From: Notamacropus eugenii
Lineage: Eukaryota > Chordata > Mammalia > Diprotodontia > Macropodidae
Assembly: GCF_028372415.1 (NCBI RefSeq)
Contig: NC_092872.1
Location: forward strand, 549,441,205-549,505,204
Length of the DNA: 64,000 nt
Direction of reading: 5' to 3'
Shown here: in pieces, positions 33,153-44,265 of the stretch
Layout of the letters: each line of letters starts with the position of its first letter
Position numbering within the stretch: position 1 is the stretch's first letter
Made by a program: the position numbers and the translations under genes
The notes under the pieces: model-generated
What the model saw: only the letters and a program-made list of their open reading frames with translations
The model's database searches: none
Told to the model about the DNA's origin: nothing

Positions 33153-34990
33153 TAGGTGTTCCCCAACTGATAAATGGCCAAAAGATATGAACAGGCAGTT
33201 TTCAGATGAAGAAATTCAAACTATCTATAATCATATGAAAAAATGCTCTAAATCACTATTAATGAGAGAAATGCAAATTAAAACAACTCTGAAGAACCAC
33301 TTCATACCTATCCAGTTGGCTAATATAACAAAAAAAGGAGAATGATAAATACTGGAGAAGATGTGGGAAAATCTGAACACTAATGCATCATTGGTAGAGT
33401 TGTGAACCAATCCAGCCGCTCTGGAGAGCAATTTGGAACTATGCCCAGAGAGCTAGAAAATTGTGCATACCCTTTGATCCAGTAATACCACTACTAATAC
33501 CACAATACCAATACTTGGGCCTAAAGGGTCCAAGGTCTCCCAGTGCATCCTGGGTCATCTCCAGTCCTCCTGAGGAATATCAGGTCACTGGAGATGGCTC
33601 AGGAGGAGAAGTGAGGCTGGTGACATGTACAGCCCTCCCTCACTCAAAACAAAGTCAAGTGCAAATCATGTCATCATTTCTCTGATGGCATGGTCTTCTT
33701 CCACAACAAAGGACAAACACAATCCTGTGAGTAGATGCAGCTGGCTGAATGCTAGCTGGGTAACTCACCTCCTCCTCTCCTGTCTGCCTCCCCCTCCCCT
33801 TTCTTCTCCTCTCCAAAGGAAGGTAAACTTGGATGGCCAAAAGATGCCCAGTTGACCTGGGTTTTACTGGCTCTTTTCCTATTACCTCGCCTCACCCCTA
33901 TCCTGTCCTCTCCCAAAACCTTAAACCTACTGCACTCTGAAACTGGGACTCCATTGGGGCCCTGCCTGAGGGCTCCTCTGGACCCTCCTAGCTTGACAGT
34001 GATTATCAATAGTAACTGTTGCTATCTCCCACCCAGCCTGATGTCTTCTTTTTCTTGACCTCATTAAAGGGGCCATGCCCTGGCTACTTCTTAAACAAGC
34101 CTATTCAATGAATGGGTGTTGCCTCACCCTAAGTGAGTGCCTGCAAAGACCTTGACCTAAAGAGCCAAGTGCATCCTGGATCATCTCCAGTCATCCTGAT
34201 GAATATCTGGTCACTGGATTCAGATGGCTCTGGAGGAGAAGTTAGGCTGGTGACCTGAACAGCCCTCCCTCACTCAAAACAAAGTCAAGTGCAAGTCATG
34301 ACATCATTTCTCTGATGGCATGGTATTCTTCAGCAATGAAGGACGAGCACAACTACTACTAAGTCTATATCTCAAAGAGATCATAAAAACATTTACAGCA
34401 GCTCTTTTTATAGAGGCACAGAATTGGAAATTGAGGAGATGCCCATCATTTGGGGAACAGCTGACTAAGCTATAGTATATGAATGTAATGGAATACTATT
34501 GTGCTATAAGAAATGATGAGCAGGCAGATTTTAAAAAAAACTGGAAAGACTTACGTGAACTTAGGCTGAGGGAAGTGAGCAGAACCATGAGAACACTGTA
34601 CATGGTAATAGCAACGTAGTATGATGATGAACTATTGTAGATTTAGCTCTTCTCAGCAATACAATGATCAAAGACAATTCCAATGTACTCATGATGGAAA
34701 ATACTATCCATGTCCAGAGAGAGAAGTATGGAGTCTGAATGTAGATTGAAGCATACTATTTTCTCCTTTTTTTTCCTGTTTCTCATGGTATTTCCCTTTT
34801 GTTCTGATTCTTTCACAACATGACTAATGTGGAAATACGTTTAACATGATTGTACACGTATATTAGATTGCTTGCTGTCTTGGGGAGGAGAAGAGGGGAG
34901 GAAAGGAGGGAGAAAAAAATGTGGAACTCAAAATCTTAAAAAAGTGAATGTTGAAAACTACCTTTACATGTAATTGGAAAAAATAAAATA
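33153..34990 (+). repeat. L1 ORF2 C-terminus and 3' UTR, split by a composite insertion
   Basis: 33153-33497 is the ORF2 C-terminal region (e.g. 'agaaatgcaaattaaaacaac', 'tttggaactatgcccagaga', 'ttgatccagtaataccacta'). 34355-34990 continues it from 'aagtctatatctcaaagag' through 'ggggaacagctgactaagc', the Y-Y-A-A-I-K-type region, to the L1 3' end 'tacatgtaattggaaa'. The insertion at 33498-34354 fits between them without apparent loss. Confidence 0.88.
33490..34362 (+). mobile_element. Composite retroposon with two head-to-tail copies of one 3' tail
   Basis: The insert 33498-34354 lies in L1 and is flanked by 'actactaa' at 33490-33497 and 34355-34362. It contains a roughly 200-base tail (about 33524-33722), then about 430 bases of other sequence (33723-34158), then the same tail again (about 34159-34354). 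The tail is that of the tRNA-headed SINE at 8626-8922 ('acaaagtcaagtgcaagtca'). The 33723-34158 part matches 42600-42890, so it belongs to a longer retroposon sharing the tail. I cannot name that element. No coding capacity seen. Confidence 0.8.
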
Positions 34991-35290
34991 CTATTAACTG
35001 GAGACAGGAAATAACTGATAAACTATGAACATAGATTGAGGCATATTTTTAAACTTCATTTTTCTTGATTTTTGTCTTTGTTTTCTCTTGCAACATAGCT
35101 AATATGGAAATAAGTTTTTACTTTATATGCATGATCAATATCAAATTGCTTGCTTTCCCAAGGAGACAAGGCAGACAGGAGGGAGGGAGAGAATTTAGAA
35201 CTCAAAATTTTAAAAAAAGATTGGTAATCATTTTTTACATTAGTTGGGAAATATCCAATGAAATAAATGAAAATATATTTTAAAAAGAAA
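34991..35290 (+). repeat. Second L1 3' end, different subfamily
   Basis: 'agctaatatggaaataagtt', 'aaattgcttgctttcccaag', 'gaggagagaatttagaactc'-type block, then an AT-rich end. It lies directly behind the previous L1 3' end and is in the same orientation. Confidence 0.75.
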
Positions 35291-35685
35291 AAAATCTCTA
35301 CTTTTACTAAACTAACAGATAAGGTAAATGCTTGGAGATAGTTTACCTAGATTTTAGCAAAAATTTTGATAAAGTATCTCATACTATTCCTGTGGAGAAG
35401 ATGAAGAGATATGTATTAGACAAAAATATAATCAGATGTACTGAGAAAAGTTTGGATGGCCAGACTCAAAAGAGGATCTGTTAATGGTTCAGCATCAGTG
35501 TAGCAGGAAGTGGTACAGTGGAGTACCCCAGGGATCCGTACTTGGCCCTGTGCTATTTAACGTTTTTGTCAGTGACTTGAATAAAGGCATAGATGGTTTG
35601 CTTATTAAATTACAGATGGCACAAAGCTGGGAAGGATAGCTAACACAGTGGATAACAAAAAGGATCTTCAATGATTACAACCATT
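35291..35685 (+). repeat. L3/CR1 LINE reverse-transcriptase fragment
   Basis: Sense frames contain 'YLDFSK.FDKVSHTI', then 'GVPQGSVLGPVLFNVF' and 'SDLNKGIDGL'. These are RT blocks of CR1-clade LINEs. The D-D block is lost just after 'LLIKL', where CR1 has 'KFADDTKLG'. Frameshifts break it. Confidence 0.85.
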
Positions 35686-36049
35686 TCGGCCCCTTCTCTC
35701 TTGCAGCATGATGGCATATCCACTCTTCAAAAGCTTCAATTTCAGTTCTTATTATAGCCAAGCCTTCTTTCATTAATTCTAAGATATTTGAAGAGAAATT
35801 TCACAATTTAAGTGAAAAGTGACTCCAATGTCAAATGTAGCATATGTAGACACTAGTGGTCACTGCATTGACTAATCTTGCTTGACTATTTTTCTTTATG
35901 TCAGATGACAGCAGGCTTTGTTCCAGTCAAAGCCGAGGGGATTTTTGCTCCTGACAGATATCCATAATAAAGACAGAAATGCAGGCCAGAATGGTACAGG
36001 ACAATTACCTTAATTTCCTTTGATTTTGTTCTTCCTTATGTCTATTTTT
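35686..36049. other. Unassigned sequence
   Basis: No recognised element. Confidence 0.35.
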
Positions 36050-36303
36050 GGGTAGCTAGTTGGTACAATAGATAGAGTCAGAGCTTGAAGTCAGGAAGAC
36101 TCATCTTCCTGAATGCAACTTGCCTCAGACATTTACTAACTACATGACCCTAGGCAAACCAACACTTAACCCCGCTTGCCTCAGTTTCCTCATCTGTAAA
36201 ATGAGCTGGAGAAAGAAATGGCAAGTCAATTCAGCATATTTGTCAAGAAAACTCCAAAAAGGGCCATAAAGAGTCAGATGCAACAAAAATGACTGAACAA
36301 CAG
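36050..36303 (+). mobile_element. RTE-tailed tRNA SINE
   Basis: Head 'gggtagctagttggtacaat', body 'tcatctgtaaaatgagctgg', tail 'aaagagtcagatgcaac' and a final 'tgactgaacaaca'. Confidence 0.88.
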
Positions 36304-36309
36304 ATCTTT

Positions 36310-36740
36310 ATCAATTGATCAATCAAATATTTACTAAGTGCCAACTACAACCTGTCAATCACTGTGTTAGGTACCAGAGATACAAATGCAAAGACGAAAA
36401 AAAAATCTCTACGCAGAGCTTTCATTCATACGGAGGAAACAATAAGCACATATATAAATATATACAGCACAGATATAAAGTGAATCAATACAAATAAATA
36501 CATGAAGTAGTTAAGTACAAGACAGTTTGAAAGGGGAGGATACTAGCAGTTAGGGGCATCAGGAAAGATGCAGAAGATGGTGCCTAAGCTGCATCTTAAA
36601 GAATGAGAGGGACTTTATGTAGTAGAGGTAAGGAGAGCGCCTTCCAGGCATGGGGAATGGCCAGTACAAAAGCACAGAGACAGAAATAGAGTATCACAAG
36701 TAAGAAACAAAGAGAATCTTAGAAATCAACGGGACTTTAG
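36310..36740 (-). repeat. L2 3' end
   Basis: Antisense terminus 'tcaatcaaatatttactaagtg', then 'gtgttaggtaccagagataca', 'catcttaaagaatgagaggg', 'ccttccaggcatggggaatgg'. Confidence 0.82.
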
Positions 36741-37058
36741 AATTCATTAAAATTATTTCGTATTTGCTAAAATAGAGGCTGATCAGAGGAATACATTAGG
36801 TACACAATGTATGGAAGCAAGTGAATAAAGTAGCATAATTTTCTTTAAAAGGAAAGACTCCAGTTATTGGGGAAAGAACTCACTATCAAAAAACTTTGGG
36901 GAAAACTGAAAAGCAGCTTGGCAGAAATTGGGCATAGAAAAACATCTCATATACTAAAATAAGCTCTTAATGATACATAATCAAGCCAGGAAATTACTTT
37001 TCAGATCTATGGACAGAGGAAGCATTTATGATGAAATAAGAGAAGAAAGGATCATGGG
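36741..37058. other. Unassigned AT-rich sequence
   Basis: No recognised element. Confidence 0.35.
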
Positions 37059-37268
37059 GATTAATTACATTCTTTGGACTGCTAGTGTCTGGTACTGAAT
37101 TTAAGTCCATTAGAAATTCCTTATCAAATACTGTTTAGCCTTTTGTGAGGCTCCTTGTGACCTCCAAACCTATCTCAGGGAATTTCTAACCCTAAGTCAA
37201 ATAGGTATCTGAGTTAATGGACTTAAATTCAGTACTAGATACAATCAGTCCAAAGAATATAATTAATC
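37059..37268. repeat. Imperfect palindrome (MITE-like or hairpin element)
   Basis: The left arm 37059-37120 pairs with the right arm 37179-37268. The outer 54 bases match at 49 positions by my count; the innermost 8 ('gaaattcc') match again. The right arm holds a 28-base stretch (37187-37214) that the left arm lacks. The loop is 58 bases (37121-37178). No protein coding is seen. It could be a MITE, a folded-back DNA transposon end or a hairpin-forming transcript source. No TSD is obvious. Confidence 0.75.
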
Positions 37269-38309
37269 TTTGCCTGGCTTTTATTCAGGTGCCCTTAGCC
37301 AGGTGTGGTTGGCTTATTGCCTTGGCTATGTGTTAAAAGAGCTATAAGTCCTATCCTTATTCACAAGCAGCTTTCCACTCACTCTCACTTGGCAGACAAG
37401 AATTGATATGGCTAGCAGATGATCCCAAAAAGATCAACCATGTAACTGGTAGCACAAAGAAGTGTGGCAATCACAAGACCAATGGAGACACCTGGTAGAG
37501 GAAACATGATTGATATGCATTGGAAACCTGAGAAATGAAACCATGCACTCAGGGGAGAATAGCAGAGAACTAGCAGTACTAGAAGACATTAGCAGCACTG
37601 CTGCATCAAATCTATGCATTACCCAAACCATGCATATACCCTGGCCACACAAAGGCCAAAAATGTATGCCTTCTATGCATAATCCCTGATTGTGTGTTTT
37701 CCACATTTATGTCCTCTTTCATTTCACAGTAAGGTGGTAATTTATAGAAGAATGTAGGTCATAAATTTATGGGTAAAATCTCTTAACATTTTTCTTGCTA
37801 TGCTGTTTGATTAGATGTCTTCTCTGGATGGCTGTTAATAGTAACCACATCATGTTGGTTTTGCTGAACTTCTCTTTTTCTTTTTTTATTCTTTACTATA
37901 ATGGGGTTTTGCTAAGGATGGGAAGGGGGATATATTTGAAAATTATAGGAATGTAACAACAGATGATACTAGTAAATTTTTTTAAGTAAATATCAGTGAT
38001 GATACATAAGCTATGGTGTTGAGTGGCTGCTGACCTACAGAGTACCTCAAACCTCTAACAACTTCTTAGGAACCTGTATGTGAGATGAGGCACTCCAGCT
38101 TGCTCTGTGGAGGACATTTCAGGGATGATATTTATTATAAGAGAGGATCAAGAGAGAAGGTTATATTGGAAAATGGTAATGATGTTTTAAGAATGTATCA
38201 AGTTTAAGTTCCTGAGAAAAAAGGTTCCAGTAACACTGATGTTACTTCAGGTGCTGAGCAAGATGAGACTTTGTAGTATCTGAGAAAAGAGTAAGTTCAC
38301 CAAGAATCA
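37269..38309. other. Unassigned sequence
   Basis: About 1 kb without a recognised repeat. The open frames on either strand have no recognised motif. Confidence 0.35.
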
Positions 38310-38475
38310 TCTTATATAGAATCATAAAATCTCAGAACTGCACAAGACCTTAAAAATCACCTACCCTTTTCATTTTACAGTAGTAAAAACCAAGGTCCAG
38401 GGAAGGAAAGTGATCTGCCCAAGGTCATACAACTAATAAAATCCCAGCTCCAACACAAATCTAAATTAAATCTTT
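38310..38475 (-). repeat. MIR
   Basis: Antisense: 'gaatcataaaatctcagaac', 'cattttacagtagtaaaaac', 'gcccaaggtcatacaactaa'. Confidence 0.75.
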
Positions 38476-38799
38476 CCAGGTGGATGTTCTTCAGAATATC
38501 TGGAAAACCTTTCATGACCTTCAGGGTGGGAGATTCCACAGCCTCCCATGACAGCTTCCTCCACTGTTTCACAACCTTGACTTTCAAGTTGTTTCTTACA
38601 TCTACACACTCCGTCCTTCCTGCTATAACCCAAACCCATTTCCTCCTTGTCTTCTCATCAGCAGAGAGAGAAAACAGCTGGTCATTCTTCTCCATGTTTT
38701 TTTTTTACAAAAGTTTTTGAAGCCAGAAGCAGCTTTGCCAAATAAATGGGCTTCATGCTTATTGTTTTTAATGGTCCAAAGACAATGGAATCAATAAAA

Positions 38800-38975
38800 T
38801 AGGTACAGAAGACCAGGTTTGACCTGCACTAGAATCCCAACTCTGTCGCTTCCTACCCAAATGACCTATGGGAAGTCATTTAATTTCTCTGGACCTCATG
38901 TTCCTCACTAGTAAAAAAAAAAAAAAGTACTATAGGTCAGTCAACAAGCATTTATTAGATGCTTTAAGTAACTTT
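38800..38975 (+). repeat. MIR, with a short antisense L2 end behind it
   Basis: Sense MIR 'gggaagtcatttaatttctc' and 'tgttcctcactagtaaaaaa'. At 38938-38965 a short antisense L2 terminus 'tcaacaagcatttattagatg' follows. Confidence 0.65.
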
Positions 38976-39759
38976 GAGCTCTACATCCTGGCTTGGCTTA
39001 GCTAATAGGACCCTTGAACATTTGCTCAGTGGGGAAACGTGCCCTTCTTTTTTTCTTAACTGGCCCAGACAGGAGGAACTGGTCAAGAGCTCACTGTCTC
39101 TAGACACTCTGTCCTGTGGTCAGGTATTATGGATATCTGCCCAGTCTGCTCTGTGGAGAACACCATAGTGTCTCAGTAGTGGATGGAAACTCAGGGGCCA
39201 TGTAGTCCAAGCCAAACCCAAACAAGAATCATCCCTACAGGATCACTGACAAATGGTGATACAGCCTGGTTTGTGATAAAATCTCTGGAGAACAATAGGC
39301 CCAGGTCTCTGGAGCAAATCCAGAGAACCTAACACTCCCAAGAATATCAGAAGAGAAAGAAGGTATCCAAATCAGGGCAATAGGATACATCTCACAAGAG
39401 CATTCCCAATTTGCAAAAGTAGCTGGGCAATTGTAGAGAAATCTGCTTCTACTAGAACAGAGTACTCCATTAACATGATGCTTGTTTTCTGTTGTTTTTT
39501 GTCTCATTCCACTTGGACAAGAAAGATACAAGTCACAAGAAAACTAGTGCATAACAGGGAATTAGTCCAAAAAGCAATAATTCCAGTCATTTCCTTCCCA
39601 ATCTCCTATCCTTCTGTAACTCCACATATAAATATATATATATGGCATTCCACCCATCAACAATTGCTAAATACAATGTCAGGCATACTATAGACACCAA
39701 GATTAATACCAAGATATGTAAAACATGTTCTGTGCACAGAGATGAAAGAAAAAGTGTTA
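38976..39759. other. Unassigned sequence
   Basis: No recognised repeat, exon or RNA gene. Confidence 0.35.
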
Positions 39760-40389
39760 TTTACAAGTAGGCTCATATGGCTGAATCATAAAGTACATGA
39801 AAGGGAGAAAAGATAGGCAGGTTATAAAACACTTTAAATACCAGATAAAGGACTTAAAATTGATCCTAGGCATACAAAGGAACCACTGGAATTTACTGAG
39901 TAAGGGAGTGATATGGTCAGACCTATACTTTAGGAAAATCACTTTGGTAGCTTAGTCAAGGATGGATTGGAGTGGGAAGAAACCTGAGACAGGTAGAACA
40001 TTTAGGAGGTTGTTGCCATAATCCAGGCAAGTGTGAGGGCCAGAACTAGGATAGTGGCTATGTGAGTGGAGAGAAGGGGACATAGAAGAGAGACATTGCA
40101 AAAGAAGAAAAAGCAAGATTTGACCACAAATTCGATATGTGGGATGATTCAGAACAGGGAGCAGAATGAGGATCACACTGAGATTACAAACTCAGGTGAC
40201 TGGGAAAATGATGGTAACCTCAATAGTAATAGGAAAGCTTAGAAGATGGAGCTCTTGGAGAGAAAGATTATTAATTTTGTTTTAATGTTTTATATTAATG
40301 TTTTAGAAATATTAATTTGGAGATGCTTATAGGTCATCTACTTTGTAACATCTGCTGGGCAATTGGTGATGAAAGAATGAAGTTCAGGA

Positions 40390-41185
40390 TAAAACAGCTC
40401 TGAGGTACCATCTCATACCTATCAGATTGACTAATATGACAGAAAAGGAAAATAACTGTTGGAGGAGAAGTGGGAAAATTTGCACACTAATGCACTGTTG
40501 GTGGAGTTGTGAATTGATTCAACCATTCTGGATGATAATTTGGAATTATGCCCAAAGAGCTATAAAACTGTGTATACTCTTTGACCCAGCAATACCACTA
40601 CTAGGTCTGTATCCCAAAGAGATTTTTAAAAGGGGGAGGGAAACGGGAAGAACTTATATGTACAAAAATATTTGTAACAATTCTTTTTGTGGTGGCAAAG
40701 TATTAGAAATTGAGGGTAGGTCCATCAGTTGGGGAATGTCTGAACAAGTTGTGGTATATGATTGTGATAGAATATTGTTGTGCTACAAGAAATGATAAGC
40801 AGTATGGTTTTAGAAAAACCTGGAAAGGTTCACATGAACTGATGCAAAGTGAAATGAGCAGAACCAAAAGAATACTGTACACAGTAACAGCAATATTATA
40901 CACTGATCACCTGTGAATGACTTAGTTATTCTCAGCAATACAAAGATCCAAAACAATTCTGAAAGACTTAGGATGAAAAAATCTTTCCACCTTCAGAGAA
41001 AGAACTGATGGAGTCTGAATGCAGATTGAAGCTTACTGGATTTTTTATGGGGGTTTTTTTTTTTTTGGTCTTTTTTTTTTCATAGCATGACTAATATGGA
41101 AATGTTTTACATGATTCCACATGTATAACCTATATAAAGCCTTCTTTATAAGGCTTTATGAATACTTAAAATTGTTTTGGAAAAA
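40390..41185 (+). mobile_element. 5'-truncated L1 (ORF2 C-terminus and 3' UTR) inserted into L2
   Basis: The C-terminal ORF2 region still reads well at 40427-40795: 'LMHCWWSCELIQPFW' and 'FDPAIPLLGLYPKEI' match the conserved L1 ORF2p C-terminal zinc-knuckle region. Then comes 'EYCCATRNDK', the eroded form of 'EYYAAIKND'. A 3' UTR follows to about 41185. L2 sequence flanks it on both sides in antisense. Confidence 0.88.
41134..41159. repeat. Perfect 10-bp hairpin in L1 3' UTR
   Basis: 'ataaagcctt' and its exact complement 'aaggctttat' are separated by 6 bases. Probably chance or local duplication within the eroded L1 tail. Confidence 0.6.
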
Positions 41186-41620
41186 AATATTTAAAATGAG
41201 ATGGAGTTCAGAAGAAAGGAAGGATAGGTAGATATAGATATTATATGTAATAGAGATAAATCTAAATGTATTTACACATATATCTGCATAGAGATGATAA
41301 CTAAACCTTTGAGAGCTGATGAGGCCATCAAGAGAGAGAATAAAGAGAGAAAAGAGAAAATGGTCCAGAACAGAGTCTTAGGGGACACCCACAGTAAATG
41401 GGTGTGGCATGAAGATCCAGCAAAAAGGACTGACAAGGAGCACCCAAGCAGGAAGGAGGAGATCCAAGAGGGAGTAGCATCATGAAAACCCAGAAAAGAG
41501 GGACTGATTATTCAAAAGAAAATGATCAGTGGTATCAAATGCTACAGAAAGGTAAAGAAGGATAAGAAAGGCCATTCATTAGATTTGGCCACTGTGAGAA
41601 ATCCTCAGTTCCATTCCCAA

Positions 41621-42119
41621 TTTTGTCACCAGAAGTATAACCAGGGTAGGGGCTTTACTCCAGGATGTCAACATGAGGGTATTGGTGAGAAGAAGCTACT
41701 TTCACTCATGGGTTATACTATTCCAGAGGCAGAGCAGGGGTCTTCTAGCTGGCAGTCCCATCAAGGGTATTAGGACCTATGGAAAGGCTTCTGGAAGGAA
41801 ACATTGCCATCCTTAGAACGTCAGAGCCCTGGTGAGAAGAAGATCCCAGTGCCCCAAAGTTGCAATCATCGTCATGTCCTTTTCCCAAGCCACTTTTCTC
41901 TGCTAGAGGGACTACAATGGATTGGGGAAGAATATTCACACTCAAATTGGCCTGGAGAATTACTCTACAAGGACACCCAGACATCCACAAAATCCACAAA
42001 GATTCAGTGATAGGACCTTACCCACAGATCTAGGGTATCCCAGGATCTCTGTCTCTTTCACTCCCATTAACACACACACAACTGAACTTTCCCCAGGTAC
42101 CAGAATTTCCAGTTATGAC
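41621..42119. other. Unassigned sequence
   Basis: No recognised element. Overlapping open frames on both strands near 41750-42010 have no recognised motif. Confidence 0.35.
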
Positions 42120-42240
42120 ATTATCTCTGCCTTGCTGTGTGACTGTAATACGGAGTTTTGCATCTTTGCACTTCAGTTTCCTCCCCTGAAAAATAAGGAG
42201 TTAAGTTAGCTGATCTCCAAAGTACTATGACTCTGACCTC
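42120..42240 (+). repeat. MIR
   Basis: Sense: 'ccttgctgtgtgactgtaat', 'cttcagtttcctcccctg', and tail 'gatctccaaagtactatgac'. Confidence 0.7.
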
Positions 42241-42599
42241 CATGAGTTCTATTTTCCTGACTTCATGTACTGCAAAGCATCCAGGTATCTGGTGAGAATT
42301 AGTGAGATAATAAGCAAGTTGTATGAGGGGATCTCTGGAGGAGAGGTGCCAGTGAACATAAAATACAAGTGCAAAAGTTAAGCTCACACTTCCTCAAATG
42401 TGTCCTTAAAGGAGGCATTCATCCAAAGAACTAAAACACGGTTTCACATGAGGCTTTTCCTGACACTGCCCTCCCCAACTGCTAGTGCCTTCCTGTCTCA
42501 AATTACTGTGCATTTATTTGGTATGTGCATGTGTATATACATCTATGCATATATGTCCCTTCTCTTTCCTTCCCTTTCCTTCCCTTCCTTTTTCCTTCC

Positions 42600-43100
42600 C
42601 TTCCCCTAAAACCTTAGGCCCAGTGCACTCTGAAGCCCATGAACTGAACAGCAATGGGTCCCTGCCCAACCTCCACTCAATGCTTGTTTTTGGACCCTCC
42701 TGTCTTAGAGCGAATGTCAATAGTTAACAGTTTCCCTTCAAAACAACAACACTGAGGCTCCTGCCCCTCTTTTCCTGACTTACCTACTTATTTTTTCTTT
42801 TCTATTAAAGGGGCAATCCCCCTGTCTACTTTTAAAGAGGCCTATTCACTGAATGGGCATTACCTCACTTTAAGTAAGTACTTGAAAGGCCTTATCCCAA
42901 AAGGTCAAGGTCTCCCATTGCATCCTGGGCCGTCTCCAGTCATCTTGATGAATATCTGGTCACTGGATGCCTCAGGAGAAGAAAGTGAGTCTGGTAACCT
43001 TGCACAGCCTTCCCTCACTCAGAACAAAGTCAAGTGCAAGTCTTGTCATCATTTCTCTGATGTCATAGTCTTCTTCAAAACCAAAGGATGAACACAATGC
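42600..43100 (+). mobile_element. Retroposon with the shared SINE tail (second copy of the 33723-34354 type)
   Basis: 42600-42890 matches 33900-34140 ('actgaatgggcattacctc' region). The tail follows to 43100 ('acaaagtcaagtgcaagtc' at about 43024). The tail occurs once only, unlike at 33.5-34.4 kb. Confidence 0.8.
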
Positions 43101-43214
43101 ATATATGAATATATATCTATGTGTATGTATATATATGTGTATGTATATATGTATACATGTGGTGGTGGTGTGTTCATTCTTCGTATATGTGCATATGTAA
43201 TGATAAATATACAT
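43101..43214. repeat. AT/GT-rich simple repeat
   Basis: 'atatgaatatatatctatgtg' and similar units, with a short (GGT)n at about 43160. Confidence 0.8.
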
Positions 43215-43599
43215 ACAAATATATCCATCTTCCCAGATAGAATATAAATTCCTTGAGGTCAGGAATTGTTTTCCTTTTATATTGGTACCCCCAGAATCAT
43301 TCAGAATGTGTGGCACATAGTAGGTGCTTCACAAATATTTTTTAATTGGCTAAGGATCCATGAATATAAGTGAAACAAGAAGGACTGAATTATGAGACCC
43401 AGGATGGTTGGACCTGCACACACATGGCAAAACTGTGAGTTGCCAAAGTATATTTTTTTAACCCTCTGCCTCTCCTATCCCAACCTCCCCAAATTAGGTT
43501 CTTTCTTCTTCCCTTCAGGAACTCAGTCTCCTACTCTCTCTTTATCAAGGCTTTGTTGGGTTTGTTTGTTTTTTTTTCCATTGAGGGATATGTGTACCT

Positions 43600-43760
43600 A
43601 TCTTCATAGAATTTTTAAGTTGGAAAGTACCTTAGAGATTATCCCCCATTTGACAGATAAGAAAACTGAGGTCCAGAGAAGTAACTTGTTCCAAGACAAA
43701 TGGTTAATAAGTAGAAGACACAATATTAAAATGCCAGCCTTGTAACTTCGTTCTTCCCCA
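43600..43760 (-). repeat. MIR
   Basis: Antisense: 'tttttaagttggaaagtacc', 'gacagataagaaaactgagg', 'ttgtaacttcgttcttccc'. Confidence 0.8.
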
Positions 43761-43789
43761 CTGCCAAAATGAAAAGTTTATCATAAGGA

Positions 43790-43980
43790 GGACAGTGTGG
43801 CCCAATGGAAAACCTTCTTCATTTGGAGCCAGAAGAGCTAAGTTGGAATCTGTGTGACCTTAGGCAAGTCATTTTACCTCTTTGAGCCTCAATTACCTCA
43901 TCTGTAAAACAAGAGGGTCCTCCTCAATGATCTCTAAGGCCCCTTCCATTTCTGCCTATGGTTCCATTACTCTCTGTGTT
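43790..43980 (+). repeat. MIR
   Basis: Sense: 'agtgtggcccaatggaaaac', 'gaccttaggcaagtcatttt', 'ctcatctgtaaaacaagagg', tail 'aaggccccttccatttctgc'. Confidence 0.85.
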
Positions 43981-44020
43981 AAGAGCTCCAGGTTCTAACC
44001 AACTGAGCTAACTTGTCTCT
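43968..44020 (-). tRNA. Decayed 5' half of a tRNA or tRNA-derived SINE head
   Basis: On the minus strand 44009 to 43990 reads 'agctcagttggttagaacct', an almost ideal tRNA D-arm with A box, followed by 'ggagctcttaaca', which looks like an anticodon-loop region (CTCTTAA, as in a Lys-CUU tRNA). No T arm (B box) or closed acceptor stem is found. It is therefore a fragment and not a working gene. It may be the head of a SINE that I do not recognise. Confidence 0.35.
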
Positions 44021-44154
44021 GGGAAGTACTTTGTAAACCCTAAAGCACCATATATATGTGTGCGCTTTTTTAAAAATCAGTGACTGATGAAATTCTCTGA
44101 GTCAAGAGAAGGATCAAGGGGAGAAAGGAATACATTCTAACAGAATCCAGGACC

Positions 44155-44265
44155 AAGTCATAGAATCACTGATTTAGAGTGGGAAGGAACCTCAGAAGTC
44201 CAGTCTCCTCATTTTACCAAGTTGGAACCTGAGGCCCAGAGAAGGGAAGGACTTATTCAAGCAGC
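44155..44265 (-). repeat. MIR fragment
   Basis: Antisense: 'agaatcactgatttagagtg', 'ggaaggaacctcagaagtcc', 'acctgaggcccagagaaggg'. Confidence 0.75.

Larger units (their letters stand above)
39760..41620 (-). repeat. L2 LINE with RT region, split by L1
   Basis: Antisense L2 ORF2: 'ttgatcctaggcatacaaag' near 39860, 'aggaaaatcactttggtagc' near 39932, 'aggttgttgccataatccag' near 40007; after the L1, 'catagagatgataactaaacc' near 41288 (the region of the Y-A-D-D motif in antisense), 'agaacagagtcttaggggac' near 41366 and 'cattagatttggccactgtg' near 41577. No intact frame. Confidence 0.82.
42395..43350 (+). repeat. L2 3' part, split by a retroposon and AT-rich repeats
   Basis: 42395-42540 has L2 phrases 'gaggcttttcctgacactgc' and 'actgtgcatttatttggtat'. 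The terminal part reappears at 43215-43350: 'aaattccttgaggtcaggaa' and 'tggcacatagtaggtgcttc'. Confidence 0.65.

Noticed and set aside
39760..42010. Host gene on the strength of several overlapping open frames at 40.4-42.0 kb
   Set aside because: 40.4-40.9 kb is L1 ORF2 C-terminus, 41.2-41.6 kb is antisense L2, and the remaining frames have no motif or splice structure.
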